A DNA stretch of 64,000 nucleotides, taken from positions 3,157,662-3,221,661 of the forward strand of contig VZDJ01000049.1 of assembly GCA_008694505.1 (NCBI GenBank), written 5' to 3'. The first letter of the stretch is position 1, and the number at the start of each line of letters is the position of its first letter. This document shows positions 1 to 11,785 of this stretch, piece after piece. A program made the translations under genes and the position numbers. The notes below the pieces were generated by a model, which saw only the letters and a program-made list of their open reading frames with translations, was not told where the DNA came from and searched no databases. This stretch comes from Cyanoderma ruficeps (taxonomy: Eukaryota; Chordata; Aves; Passeriformes; Timaliidae).

Positions 1-487
1 AAGCTCCTCGAGAACACAGCCAGTTTAACTACTCTTTTATGACAGGTGGGGCAGGTAAAACAATCCCTTAGTAATTTTATCTAATACTTCCCAGCAGAAA
101 ACCCTCGGTGTCTGCACTTTTGCTTTTTTTCTCTGCCAAACTAAAATCATTAGGGCTGCAACCTTCAGTGCCAGACACTTTCAGTGAGATGAAGTTCTAA
201 GAACACGGTGGTAAAGTCAGTCCTGCACCTGGAGAACACTGCTTGGGCCACATTAATTAGTAAATTGCCTTGGAACACTGCACAGCTGTCCACCCAAGTT
301 CCAGCCACGCTCCATAAATCCACCTTTTTCTGAGGTTTACAGACAGATACTCCAGCAGGTAAGATCCTGAAGGATTGTTCTGCACCAGCTTCTCTGAGCT
401 CAAGGTGGAAAACCAGCAGCTGCATCTTTCCTGCCATCCCCACAGCATCCAGGAGGCAGCACATTCCTACCCTGGCCAGGCAGGAGA

Positions 488-536
488 GGAACAAAACCAG
501 AACAAAAACCAGAACAAAAACCAGAACAAAAACCAG
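488..536. repeat. 12-bp tandem repeat, about 4 copies
   Basis: The unit agaacaaaaacc repeats about four times with almost no divergence. It lies inside USP10 intron 1. The near identity of units suggests a young and possibly length-variable array. Confidence 0.9.
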
Positions 537-3500
537 CTTTCCTGGAATGGCTTCCAGCTCCAAAACTGCAGAGCTGCCTGGCACTGCCCTGCCACAGCAA
601 AGCCTTTCTTCTCTTCTTACTGTAGCTGAATTTACCTCACAGGCTGCTTTGATCCTTCAAATCCACGGTTTAAAGAAGTAAAACTAACAGATCTAGACTT
701 GGATGAGGTTATTAAAAAAGGAAAAAAAATCCAAAGTAGAGCTCTAGGAGTAAAAAGTGCAAGATTCTGAGTTTTAGGATTAAATATGGGCACGTTGTAA
801 GTAGTTCAAAAATATTACAATTGGCTTGATGGGGCCAAAGATGAGGAACAGGAGTTAGATGAAGAGCTGACAGAGGATCTGATGTTATTGGTAGAGACAG
901 CAAAAGGGAAAAAAAGAAATTTAGAACGGGTTTTGTGCCTGCCAGACAACTCTCCCTTCCAAAAGCTGAACCATCACCCATTCTTCTGGAGACATGTAAT
1001 CCTTCTGCTGCTGTGAGGAATCTCTAATTCAGTTCCAGCAGTTTGTATCTCACACTCCCTCCCTCGTGCCTGGACACTGAGTGTCCTTTCCATGCAGCTG
1101 AAGGTGCCAACCTTGCAGATACAGCAGCCAACATTCAGGATGGCATCCTGTTATTTTAAATATAAAAATTATGCTTCTAAAATACAGCAAACAAAAGCAA
1201 AGCTGCACAAAAATTCAGACTGCTTGTGTCTTCATTAGATTCCCACTAGTTTGTTTATGGTTGATATTTTCTTTGCTTATTTCTACTACTCTCGTCTTCG
1301 CAGAGGACAAATATCTCAAAGGATCAATACAGACCCATCCAAGAGAACAATTGCACCCTGGGCAGTGAGGAGATTGCTGTTCCTGTTTGTCAAGCAAGCT
1401 GGAAAATACACTGGAATATAAAGCAAAGTGGGAAAAGAAGGCAGAGCCTCTGAATTATTGCAGCTAAACACTGTGGAAAACTAAAATCTCTCTCTAACAG
1501 CACCTCAGCAAACGAGTCACCCACACAACGCTTTTCACAAGCAATTACTCAGGGCAGGATTTAGAATGGCTAAGATTAGGTGAGGCAAAAATTAGCTATC
1601 TGGACTCCATCCTGACAAGGAACACAGATTAGCACTTTGGGAAAGCAGCTAAGCCCACCTGCCCAGGATTCATATGCCTCTTTTGATGGCTTAACTTCAC
1701 ATCTCAACCCCGAATTTTGAAGAGTTGAATGCTTAGAACATTTTGCTGGATTTGCAATTTCATCTCTTCTCCACAGGCTGAATGATCAGCAAGGTGATTA
1801 CTGTCAAATTGAGAAAAAATGATCCAGATGATTTTTTAGTTTATTTTTTCCACTGGTGGAAGGAGTGTTAAAGAAGTGAGGAACCAGTGTCAAGCAGAAC
1901 ATCCAGGTGGCTTGGAACAAGGAAGAATGAGACTTTCCCCTCTGCTAGTTGTGACCTGCCAAAAATGGGTTATCTCATAGAGAAAGGGCCAAAAATAAAC
2001 CAGAGAATACATGAAAAACATGATTGGTGAATGACTCATGGGGATCACAGAAACACAACTACCACCACATCATAAAGCCTTTAATGTTTTAAGTTCTGTA
2101 TCAGCTGAAGTTTAAGAGTTCTGCAGAGGTTCTTGCTGTGTTTTCTTCTAAAGAAACTCCAGCGCCTTCCAGGACTTCACTGGGTGACACACACGGATGT
2201 GGGATGTCCTGTGAGGACACCATCCCATGCTCTGATTCCCAGGAAATTCTCAGCCATCCATCTCCTCGATCAGCCCAACACGTGGCAGGTGGAAACCTGT
2301 GAGGATCTGGCAAAGCCCGTGACAGCAGCTTTGTATTTTGAAGGGGTTTCCAAGTTAAAGTGAAAATTGGGACACCACACATATGCCACCGCCTCCCGAG
2401 ACAGTTTTAGAGCTTAAGTATCTGCAAAACAATTTTATGTAGATGCAACATAGCTGCTAAAACAAATGCACAGACTAATACACTGCTGCCACCAAACCCC
2501 AAACAATAAGCATGCTAGACACTCGTATTTTTAAGTGACAGCTTTAAAAATTGGTTATGAGTATGGCAGCAGGTAAGCTGCACGAAAAAAAGTCTTAAAA
2601 TTGTCGAAGTTAAATAGCTCATTTCAAAAGACTAACACTGATAACGCTGCTACTTTATGTCTTTTCTTGTACAAGATCTTCTGTCAGCATTCAGAATTCT
2701 TTTGCACATATGAATGAACAGAATGCTCAACACAGCGCTCCAGCTATTCCCCAACACATTTACAGTCTCAAAGATACCCAAATTCTTTTGCTTTCCGAAG
2801 GTAAAAAAGCAATTAAAGCAGAATGTACAGACAATCTGATAGAGTCCCCAGTGCTGAGAGATCAGGGTACACTCACAGCCCGTGTACCCTCCATGCAGGC
2901 AGGAGTTGAGTCACCACTGCCTTGGCCTGCTCATCCAGAATGGGAATATCACAGCAGCAGGAGCTCACACAGCTCTGCACCGGCTCCTCAGCCTCCGAGC
3001 AGGGACAGAGGCTGCAGCAGCTCTGTCTGCACCGGCCCTGCCCTCACCCACACTCCACCAGCAACTCCAGCACCTCCTGCTCTCCTCTCCCTCATCATCC
3101 CTGGCTTTGGAGACCCCACAGGAGGACTATCAAATTGTCATCTGCCCCACAATGCAGGCAAGGCTGAGCAACAAGCATGAAACCACAGCCTCAACCCTCA
3201 CACTTCTGCACACTCTGAACCTGTCACTTTAAAATGACACCAATTTAGGCAGTTTTCAGAAGAACATGCTTCCCCTGGGTCTGCACATTGCCTCCTTTGG
3301 TCCCAAATCTAATTAAGAGATCTTGTAAACCATAATGACATTTGGTAAAACAATGAATTACTCACAAAATTGCTCAAAATGGTTGTTTAGCAAAAAAGGC
3401 AGAAAACACAAACTGAACTAGCAAACACAAACTGATTTAAGTTTCACGCTAGAGATGTCTGCCATTATCAATACTGCTGGCTATCAGTAAACACACTGGA

Positions 3501-4009
3501 TGTGCTGGACACTCAGACCTGACCAATGAGCAGTTGCTCACTAATTACAAGCGCTTTTTTATTTCAAGCTGTAACAAAATAAATAAATTTAGAGCACACA
3601 CACATCAAAAAAATCGGTTTGCAAACCAAATGGCTGAAAACCACCTTTGCTCTTAGGTTCTCTCTTTTCTAACTATAAAATCCATGAGGAATTCAGACTA
3701 ACTATGAAGTCCCACTACCATGAAAATACACAGGCTACACAAGCAGCCACCACTGCCAGCAGCACAAAGCAAAGGGGAAAAAATGTGCCCATCTGCCCTT
3801 CCACACCACTGCAGGGCCCAATGCGGATGGAAACTTGGGGAAATCTCTATTTCCAGGATGTGTTTACACCAAATCAGAAAATCGTATCAGCCTTAATGTG
3901 AAAATCATTAGAGCCAAGTGTAATACACACCGTTGTGCTCTCCAGTTCAGGAATCTCGGCTGTGGCAACACCATGGCAGCATCTGCTACCTGGGCTCACG
4001 GCAACAAGA

Positions 4010-4228
4010 GTGACCACCACAACCCAGTGACCACAACCCAGTGACCACCACCACAAACCCAGTGACCACCACAACCCAGCGACCACAACCCAGCGACCAC
4101 CACAACCCAGCGACCACCATCACAAACCCAGTGACCACCACACACCCAGCGACCACCACCACAAACCCAGTGACCACCACAACCCAGTGACCACCACCAC
4201 AAACCCAGCGACCACCACAACCCAGCGA
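4010..4228. repeat. GTGACCACC-type minisatellite, 12 units of 14-21 bp
   Basis: Twelve units of the form g(t/c)gaccacc(acc)acaa(a)ccca run head to tail. Unit length varies between 14, 17, 18 and 21 bp by gain or loss of acc triplets. The plus strand is C/A-rich and nearly free of T, so the two strands differ strongly in composition. The array lies in USP10 intron 1. Minus-strand open frames reading tryptophan-rich peptides across it are artefacts of the repeat. Confidence 0.95.
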
Positions 4229-6364
4229 CTGCCCCCCCAGCCCAGTGCTGTGTTTGGACTATGGTGAAGCTCAAGAGACTGAGACCATGAACCTGTTGAC
4301 AACAACAAACTCAACAGCTGTATTTGCTCTGCTCTGAAAGCTGACTGCTCCTCTTTCACACTTCTGGTTCTGCTGCACTTATATTTTCTGTCGCTTGCAA
4401 TGTCAGGATGACAATTTTATGTATCCCATCCTTGCTTGCTCTGAAAGCACACTAATGGCTAAACACTTTTGCTGGTGTTGTTGCAAGTTCTTTTAGAGAG
4501 TTCTCAGTGTGTGATGCAATGTGGGAGCCTAAACTTCTTGTTAAGGGCACTGGTGTATGGTCACAACCCTTAGCTGAGAAGAAAGTACTGCCTAAATAAG
4601 GGGAAATTGCCTCCATAAGCTATCTCTGACTTTTTTCCAACTTTGTGTCAATTAACTACAGCACTCCACAGACATTTTCAAACAGTTGTGGCTTGGGTTT
4701 TGCACCCCAAAGGCAGCAGCAGAACAGAAAGGGAGCTTTTCCATGCCGTAAGGACATCAGAGGGCTATTTCTTACTTTCTTTGGTCAGCCAGCTATTATT
4801 AGAACCCATAAGATTTAATGGATAGACTAAGCAGACTGGAACTCAAGACAACTTGATTCTTTTTGCAATTCAGCTGTTACCTGTGCTGACAATGACTCTT
4901 TTTCTTTCTGCTTGACTTCCCTCTCCTTTTTACTCTATCTACTCATATTTAAAATGACAAGGCCATCTCACACTATGTCCCAGCCTCGCTTTGAACCGAA
5001 TACCCTCCCTAAGTAGCATGGTCCCAAACCATTATTTGAATACAACTAATCTAATTGCCTGCCCCTGCTATTAAACAAATTAACTGAACTTTTTCCCCAG
5101 CCTAATGCTTGCACCATGAATTCAAGGGATTATCAGTATCTTACCTGTTGGTAACAGGCTGCTGTAGTACCTACAAAGGCATCCCACTCCAACAAGACAA
5201 AACACCTTCACACCAGAAGCCTTCACTCCTTTGGATGAACTATACACGGCTTCTGTATTCTGAGTTACAGTGGCAAATCCACTGCCAGCCTGCAACATTT
5301 CACAGGGAAAAATGAGGCAGGAAATCTGTGAATCGCTGCAGCAGGCTCTAAATGTTGTATGAAAAAACATGCCCAGTGCACTGAGGGATAACTCAGCTAT
5401 TTCTGCTGGTGCTCAGTGGAGTTCAAACAAAGTAAGAAGTCATTCTCACACAGAATTCTTTGAAGAAAAGCTACTTTCTTGCATGTTTGTTTAAATGCAT
5501 CTTTTCTCACAACCTTTAGAGACATGCTCTTCTTTACAGCTTCTTACAGATCGTGCATTTTTCTCTTCCACCTCAAAGCTCAGCCTCACTTGGGGTATTT
5601 ACTTTCTTAACAAAGTAAAAGAAAATCAGATCCCTTAAGTGGTTTTCCAGTTTGTGTTAACATTACCCTCGATGGCAGCTCATCTATATCCCTTTCTTTC
5701 CCACTATAATTCCAATGCAAATAACACACAGTTCTTCTTTTAAAGCTTCCATCCATGATATGAATTCACACACAACACTACAAGCAGCAAATTCCCCAAA
5801 GTGCTCCTGAACATTTCTTTCCTACGGCGCTGACATTGGTGACTACCACAGAATCTCAACAAGCCTTTCTTCATTTGAAGAAGAGATTTTTTTTCACAAG
5901 GTGTATGATTCAAAGAAGCCTTCCACAAATACTTTGTTAGGGCTACTGTGATTTTAATCTTCCTCCTGCCTAACTACAGGTGAAGAAAAACAGACCTTGT
6001 AGCACACACTGAAGATCAATAAATCCTATCCTGTCAAACAAGAAGGAAAAGTTCTTACACGTATTTAAAATTATCAAGAACATCTGGAAATAAATTAGGC
6101 ATTAGAGAGTCAAATACAAAATGAAAAGACTAATGTACTTCAAAGTTTTACTCTATTAAAGCATTAATGAATGTATTTACATGAGCACTCAAGAAACAGA
6201 ATCCTTTTAAGTGTTTTAAAAATAACCAACACAGCCCCGTTATTGGAAATACTTAAAACACAGTCTTAAATACCTGGGTTACAATTTCATAAAACAAAAA
6301 TAGGGTTCAGAACCCCAATTTTAAAATATCAGACTGTTCTATTATGGAATGTCTGAATATACAA

Positions 6365-6394
6365 ACACACACACACATGTACACACACACACAC
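6365..6394. repeat. (CA)n microsatellite, interrupted
   Basis: Two CA dinucleotide runs are separated by a single tgta interruption. This is a common microsatellite in USP10 intron 1. Confidence 0.9.
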
Positions 6395-9300
6395 TTTTTT
6401 CACCATGAAGCACAACCCTTTGTTCTCTAATCCCCAGTTGTATGTTTAATGATCACACATAAAACACTTCCACCAGAAAGAAAAACCGCAGTTCCAGCAT
6501 GTTTAATTCTTTGGAAATGAACATCTACATTGCTGAAATGGCATTAGAGTGACAAATGACTATAATCCAATGGCCCAAGGCCAGCAACTTCTATTCTAAC
6601 AGGTTTGGCAGTTTTGTACGACACAGCACGTTGCGTGTCGATCACCAAACAGAAACGGCGCTGCTCAGTTTACCTATAAACAAAGCCCCACTTAACTCTA
6701 CAAGTATTTTAACAGCTACATGAATGGAAAGGCCGGTATGTCTGAGCTACTGCCTACAGAAACTGGATTTATTAATAGGTAAATGGCTGGATCCATTCTA
6801 AGAAGGCTCCAGATCAGTGCTATAGTCTAGAATGCACAGAATAAATAGCAGTGATTCACAAAACTTGTGGGTTTCAGCCTATTTGCATGCTGCCATATAG
6901 TTCCAAATTTAAGTTCTATGTCAGTTTTCCCAGACTTCCTTTTTTTTAAGTCAACCAACCCACATTCACCCACTTTACTCCGTGTAGATTCACCATTCAC
7001 ATTTTAGAAAGGCAAATGATCCCTTCTGGCTACCGAAACTCCCAGCTTCAGTCGCAGCCTGAATTCCCAGAATCACGGAAGCCTGGAGTAACTACTCACT
7101 CCATGGGCAAAAGATGAGCCCAGACCCTTCTGAGCAATGAAAATGAAGAGAGGAGAGACAAATCCAGCTTCTTCAGCCCTTTAAAACACGGGACAGCAAC
7201 TGAGAGGCAGCAAGACGGGGCACTCACAAACCTCCCTCCAATTCCACTCCCCAGCAGCCTTTTATTTTGTGTTCAGGGTGTCTCCCAGTGATTTCACAAA
7301 CCTGACAGAATCCAACTGCCCCGGCCCCACACGCTTCCTTCTGCCCGTGAGGACACTCCAGCCTTACACATATGTGCACAAGAAACTCATCCAGCTGCAT
7401 AACAACCATTTTTTGGACATTATTTTCAAGACATCGATTTCCTAATCACCACAAACATCAGGCAAGGCACTGCAAAGGCAGCACAGCACAAATGCCTGCA
7501 GACTGCTGCTTTTTTTTTTCTTTTTTTTTTTTTGGTCTTCTAGAAAAAGCCCTGGCTTAAGGAAACATCAAACTACACCGTGGCAGGGAGCAGCCCTTGG
7601 AGCCGGCCATAAAAGAGGCAGTTTGCAGGGCAGTGTTTCAGGGAGTCAGGTTGCATGCCATGTTCCCAGTTCCAGTTCTGCTGGTTGCCAGGCCAGACAC
7701 AACCTGGGTGAGGATGAGCAGCTCAAGAGTTTGTTCAGCTTTTTTTTTTTTTTTCTCGGCTCAAAACTCGCCTGGTTTTTCCCTTCAGCTGGATTTGGGG
7801 GCAACGTGGTCCATTTAAAATGGCACCGAGTTCATTTGACACCACAGTAATGGTGAAAGAACAAAACAAGCATAAATGATTCATTCTGCTATGGTATCCT
7901 TTCTTCTGCTTAACTTGTTTTCACAGGATTTACAAATGATGTGTCTGTATTAATTCCTTCTATGAAAAACAACAGAAGAAGTGGCTAAAACAACTGTTTA
8001 AACAGTTCCTACAGAGTTTTATTCTTTGCAAACAGGGAAATAGTTTTTGAGCTGTCTTTTTTTTTTTTTTTAAAGAGATTTTTAGATGCCCTTGATGACA
8101 AGTGGTTTTAACTAGATCAGCTTAACATCTTTAGTGTTGTGGAGTGATACAGCAGGTTTAGTTCTACCTCACCTTAAAAAAAGGACAGATTGTGAATACA
8201 GTCAGCACACACCCAGCAGACTGACAGCACCACTTAAACCTCTCACGAGATGATTATGAAATAGTGACATGGAATAGAGGCACAAGCCACCAGCAAGATC
8301 TAAACTGCAACCAAACACTTCTGTGCTTGCTGAGGTGGCCGCCCAAAATCAACGTCCCTCTGGAAACATTGGACACGATGGTGTTTCGGGATTCATTTGT
8401 CACAATGTGCAAACTGACTGATGAAATATTTCTGCCCACTATTCCATGAATCCAGCCACTGGCAGAAATCTGACTCTGCATTTTAGCTGGAGGAGCAGCA
8501 GGATTTTCTTGGAGACGTTTCTTTTCTCCTGTGAGACAAGAAATTCCTCAATCATGGTACACCCAAACTAGAGATACGACAGGAGAACACATTTTTGTCT
8601 ACTTCTGCGTCGTGACGTGAACATAATGACTCAATAATCTTATTTATCTTTTACTCAAAAGAGGCAACTTTTATCAAAACTTTATTTTTTCTATTGATCT
8701 GTAACGCCACCATCCTAAAACAAAATTAAACACCTACATCTAAAACTGCATCCCTGAACTTATCTCCAGGCTTTTCGTCCCAAAGGGTCCAAACCAGTGT
8801 TACCTTAATTCAGCAGCACAGCACTGCTCTGGAAGATGTACTCACATTAATCCCAGACAGCATCTCAAGAAACTGGCTGAATTGCAGAAAAAAAACCAAA
8901 AATAGGCCGTGTTTAATAACATGAACAAAGCATTAGCCAAACAATATTTTAAAAATGTGCTCCTTAAATATATGTGTTCCACATGATGTACAAACTGTAT
9001 AATACAAGTAATATATTATAACTTAAGCAACAGCCTCACAAGACCTAAAAATCCATCTTTACCTACAGAGGGGGATGATTTAAAATAGTCTATGCTCAAA
9101 TTGCTACTAAAGATGAATTTACAGCCCAGTTTTATTTTCAAAACACTTCACAATGAACTAAATCATCAGCCTAACCCTTTTTTGTTTTAAAGTACACCAA
9201 CATAATTATGTACAGAGCAAAACACGTCCTTAACTCCTCCAAATCATGAAACAAGCTGCATTTTAAACCCCAAACTTATGAAACTGACCACATGCACAGC

Positions 9301-10675
9301 TGAGAGGGGAGAAAGCAGGGAGTGAAACAACTCTTGAGTTGGACACTGAATCCTTCTGATGTATCTGCATTCCAAAAATCATTCACTGGGACGGTAAAAA
9401 AAAGGTCCGAGATTAAGCGAGTTTCCTTTACTTTGTAATGAAAGGACGCAACCCACCTTGAAGGACACAAAATTTTAAAATCAGTCTTAAATTTGAAACA
9501 AACTCCAGACACTGCAGCTGCCTTAAGAACACCCCCATTAACAAGAGCACTCACGTTTTTTTCTCAAACATAAATAAATAAATCAAGCTGGACAAGAAAC
9601 GTCGGCATAGTTTTCACCGATTACAAACTTTTTTTTAATGGAAAAATCAGTGTCGGTGCCATCAGTGCACAACTTCTTTTAATGCGTAACTTAGCTTCAT
9701 TCAGAAAAACAAAAGACAAAACCCACAGAACTCAAATAAAGCATCACCCTGTTCGAAAAGATTCACATTTTATGAAACGCGTTTTCTATGAGAGAAGACA
9801 AGGATCCTTAACAAAATTAAGTTTAACGCCACCACAGTTTTCTAAACTTTATTATTTGCTAAACAACAAAGTTGCTGCAAGTCTTGCAAATAAAACACTT
9901 CGGCGCTCCGCACGCTTTTTCCTGACATTCCTGCTTTCAAGCTCTTTGGGAAAAAAAACCTTAAGGGAAAGAAAGAGCGAAGCGAACCCATTCAATCACT
10001 CGCTCTAAGCACACACTGGATTAGCCCAGGAACCGAGCTGTAAACTTCCAGCGAAAAACCACCACGACTGCAGTTTTTTTTTTCCACTCGGTGCACAAAT
10101 CTCCCGGCTGGTTCAGCCAGTGGGATACAGGGAATCCGCACACGCATCCCCGTGCACGGCGATCTTGCAACACTCAGCCCTTTGCACCCCGATGCGCCGG
10201 GGTTTATCGAGTGTTTGGGCGGGGGGGAGGGGGGAGGATTAGTTTACAAATCTCCTTATTCCCTTCTCGTTATAGAATCGTTTCTGCCTCTCCCCATACT
10301 CTAAAAAATAATAAAAAAAAAAAATAGGAGCCGGAGCGATGGGCTCTGTCCGAGCCACCGTCGGGCGGGGGTTCAGCACCGACACCCCCCACCCCGGGCC
10401 CCGGCGTGGTGACACCGACACCGGCGCGGGGCCGACCCCTCGCTCTCCGGACCCCTCCGGGATGGGAATTCCGCCCCGGGAGCGCCGGATCCGCCGTCCC
10501 AGCGGGCAGCGAGGCCGCCCCACCGCCCTCAGCACATTCAATGAACGTGCACAATCACCCTGGGCCTACTCCCGGCCACCACGCTCCCCCCCCCACCCCG
10601 GGGCCCGCCCGCCGCCGGGAGCCCGGCGGGGTCCGGGCGCGGTGCCGCGGGGATGCCCGCGGGCCCGGACGGTAC

Positions 10676-10696
10676 CTGAGCGCCGTGCAGGGCCAT
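10676..10696 (-). CDS. USP10: USP10 first coding exon (residues 1-7)
   Basis: On the minus strand the ATG at 10696-10694 opens MALHGAQ and is followed at once by a GTACCG splice donor (GT at 10675-10674). Human USP10 begins MALHSPQ and its first coding exon also ends after residue 7, so both the peptide and the exon boundary agree. The start has a good context (GCGCCATGG, with G at -3 and +4). USP10 is a cytoplasmic ubiquitin-specific cysteine protease that deubiquitinates p53 and other substrates and binds G3BP. None of its catalytic domain is in this window. The call rests on seven residues, the donor, the CpG island and the synteny with KLHL36 and COTL1, where USP10 is the expected next gene in this orientation. 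An in-frame ATG 27 codons upstream (10777) is discussed in the findings. Confidence 0.85.
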
Positions 10697-10815
10697 GGCG
10701 CCCCGCGTCCCCGGGGAGCTCGGCGGTCCCGGCCCCTCACGCCGCCGCCCCCGCCGCCGCCATCTTCTCCCTCGCACGCACCAGCCGGGCCGGGCGGGCG
10801 GGCGCGCGCCGCACC

Positions 10816-10825
10816 GCGCATGCGC
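10816..10825. promoter_or_regulatory. NRF1-type palindrome GCGCATGCGC
   Basis: This is a perfect match to the palindromic NRF1 consensus, about 120 bp upstream of the USP10 ATG and inside the CpG island. NRF1 sites at this distance are typical of housekeeping TSS regions. Binding is inferred. Confidence 0.6.
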
Positions 10826-10996
10826 CGTCCCCGCCCGCCCGCTGCGCGCGCACGGGGCGGGAGCTGAGGGCGCCCAGGGAAAAGGGCGGGCGGCCGCTCC
10901 GCCTCCCTCAGGGGAGCGGGTCGGCTCCGGGCGGGAAGGCGGGCGAGGAGCCCGAAAAAGCTTCCCTGGAACACGCCAGCGGGCATCTCGCCTGGG

Positions 10997-11101
10997 AGAG
11001 GCTGAGGCAGCGGGGCGGGTTTAGCCTGGAGAAGAGAAGGTTGAGAGGGGATCTCGTGGATGCATGTAAAATAATCGCCAGGGCGGGGAGGGGGGCAAAA
11101 G
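10997..11101 (+). mobile_element. CR1 LINE fragment, plus orientation, left part of a split copy
   Basis: The text 'gagaggctgaggcagc...tttagcctggagaagagaagg' matches the conserved region that lies a few hundred bases from the CR1 3' end, read in sense. The copy is interrupted at about 11102 by an opposite-strand CR1 and resumes near 11269, where the next expected CR1 segment (ggtgccagacctttttc) appears. Confidence 0.75.
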
Positions 11102-11268
11102 GATCACAGAATCATGGGATGGGTTGGGTTGGAAGGGAGCTTAAAGATCATCCAGTTCCACCCCCTGTCATGGTCTGAGACACCTTCCACTATCCCAGGT
11201 TGCTCCAAGCCTGGCCTTGGACACTTCCAGGGATGGGGCAGCCACAACTTCCCTGGGCACCCTGTGCC
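11102..11268 (-). mobile_element. CR1 LINE 3' fragment inserted in another CR1
   Basis: It begins with atcacagaatcatgggatgg and runs through the typical antisense CR1 3' sequence (ttccactatcccaggttgctcc, ccagggatggggcagccac). It is 5'-truncated, as nearly all CR1 copies are. Its flanks are two parts of a single plus-oriented CR1, so it is the younger insertion. Confidence 0.8.
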
Positions 11269-11566
11269 GGCATGGTGCCAGACCTTTTTCTGTGCTGCTC
11301 AACAACAGGGCAAGCAGCGACGGCCATAAACTAAACCACGAGAAATTTCAGCTCAACATGAGGAAGAATTTCTACTCGTTGAAGGTGGCAGAGCTCTGGA
11401 ATAGTTACCCAAGGAAGGTGTAGAGTCTCCTGAGGAAGACATTCTGACCCCACCTGCCCACATTCCTGTGTCACCTGCTCCAGATGTCCCTACCTTGACA
11501 AGGTCGTTGGACTGGGTGATCTCCAGAGATCCTTTCCAACCCAAATAATTCTGTGATTCCTTGATT
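11269..11566 (+). mobile_element. CR1 LINE fragment, plus orientation, right part including the 3' end
   Basis: This is sense CR1 sequence (caacatgaggaagaatttct, then the ttggactgggtgatctccag region) ending in the hallmark 3' terminus ccaaataattctgtgattcc. It continues the copy started at 10997. Confidence 0.8.
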
Positions 11567-11785
11567 AAGTTGGAAAAGCCTTCCAAGACCATTGAGTCCA
11601 ACACGTGACCAATCCCTACCTTGTCAGCCAGCCCAGAGCACTGAGTGCCACATCCAGGCATTCCCTGGACACCTCGAGGGATGGTGATTCCACCACCTCC
11701 GGACAGTCCGTTCCAATGTTTAATCACCTAATCACCCTTTCTGTGAAGAAATTCCTCCTCATGTCCAAATTCCATCTGTGAAAGG
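11567..11785 (-). mobile_element. CR1 LINE fragment, minus orientation, tail-to-tail with its neighbour
   Basis: It opens with gttggaaaagccttccaaga and includes the antisense CR1 stretch agggatggtgattccaccacc and the gaagaaattcctcctcatgtcc region. This is a different CR1 subfamily from the copy at 11102. Its 3' end abuts the 3' end of the plus-strand CR1. Confidence 0.75.

Larger units (their letters stand above)
1..10675 (-). other. USP10: USP10 intron 1 (partial, runs off the left edge)
   Basis: This stretch lies downstream, on the minus strand, of the first USP10 coding exon and carries no further recognisable coding exon. I looked for the expected second exon, which in the human protein begins with tyrosine-isoleucine-phenylalanine-glycine right after the seven-residue exon 1, and did not see it, so it should lie beyond the left edge. 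Human USP10 also has a long first intron, so the length is unremarkable. The content is AT-rich with poly-T tracts (7509-7533, 7741-7754, 8057-8073), a CA microsatellite and two short tandem arrays listed separately. Short open frames here show no protein-like composition or family motif. Confidence 0.75.
10130..11000. promoter_or_regulatory. USP10: USP10 CpG-island promoter region
   Basis: Sequence switches from AT-rich intron to dense CpG DNA around the USP10 start codon and falls back at a CR1 cluster near 11000. It includes GC boxes (for example cccgcccgccc near 10829), an NRF1-type palindrome listed separately, and the 5'UTR. No TATA box is evident, consistent with a housekeeping CpG promoter. 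A G-rich block (gggcgggggggaggggggagg, about 10216-10237) just inside intron 1 could form a G-quadruplex on the plus strand, which is the non-transcribed (coding-opposite) strand for this minus-strand gene. Confidence 0.75.

Noticed and set aside
3986..4359. Tryptophan/glycine-rich minus-strand open frames
   Set aside because: They are translations of the GTGACCACC minisatellite.
1..10675. Further USP10 exons
   Set aside because: The expected start of exon 2 was not seen on the minus strand, and no conserved ubiquitin-protease motif appears in any minus-strand frame.
10339..11178. 279-codon plus-strand open frame at the USP10 island
   Set aside because: The proline/arginine/alanine-rich composition reflects CpG-island DNA, and it ends within CR1 sequence.
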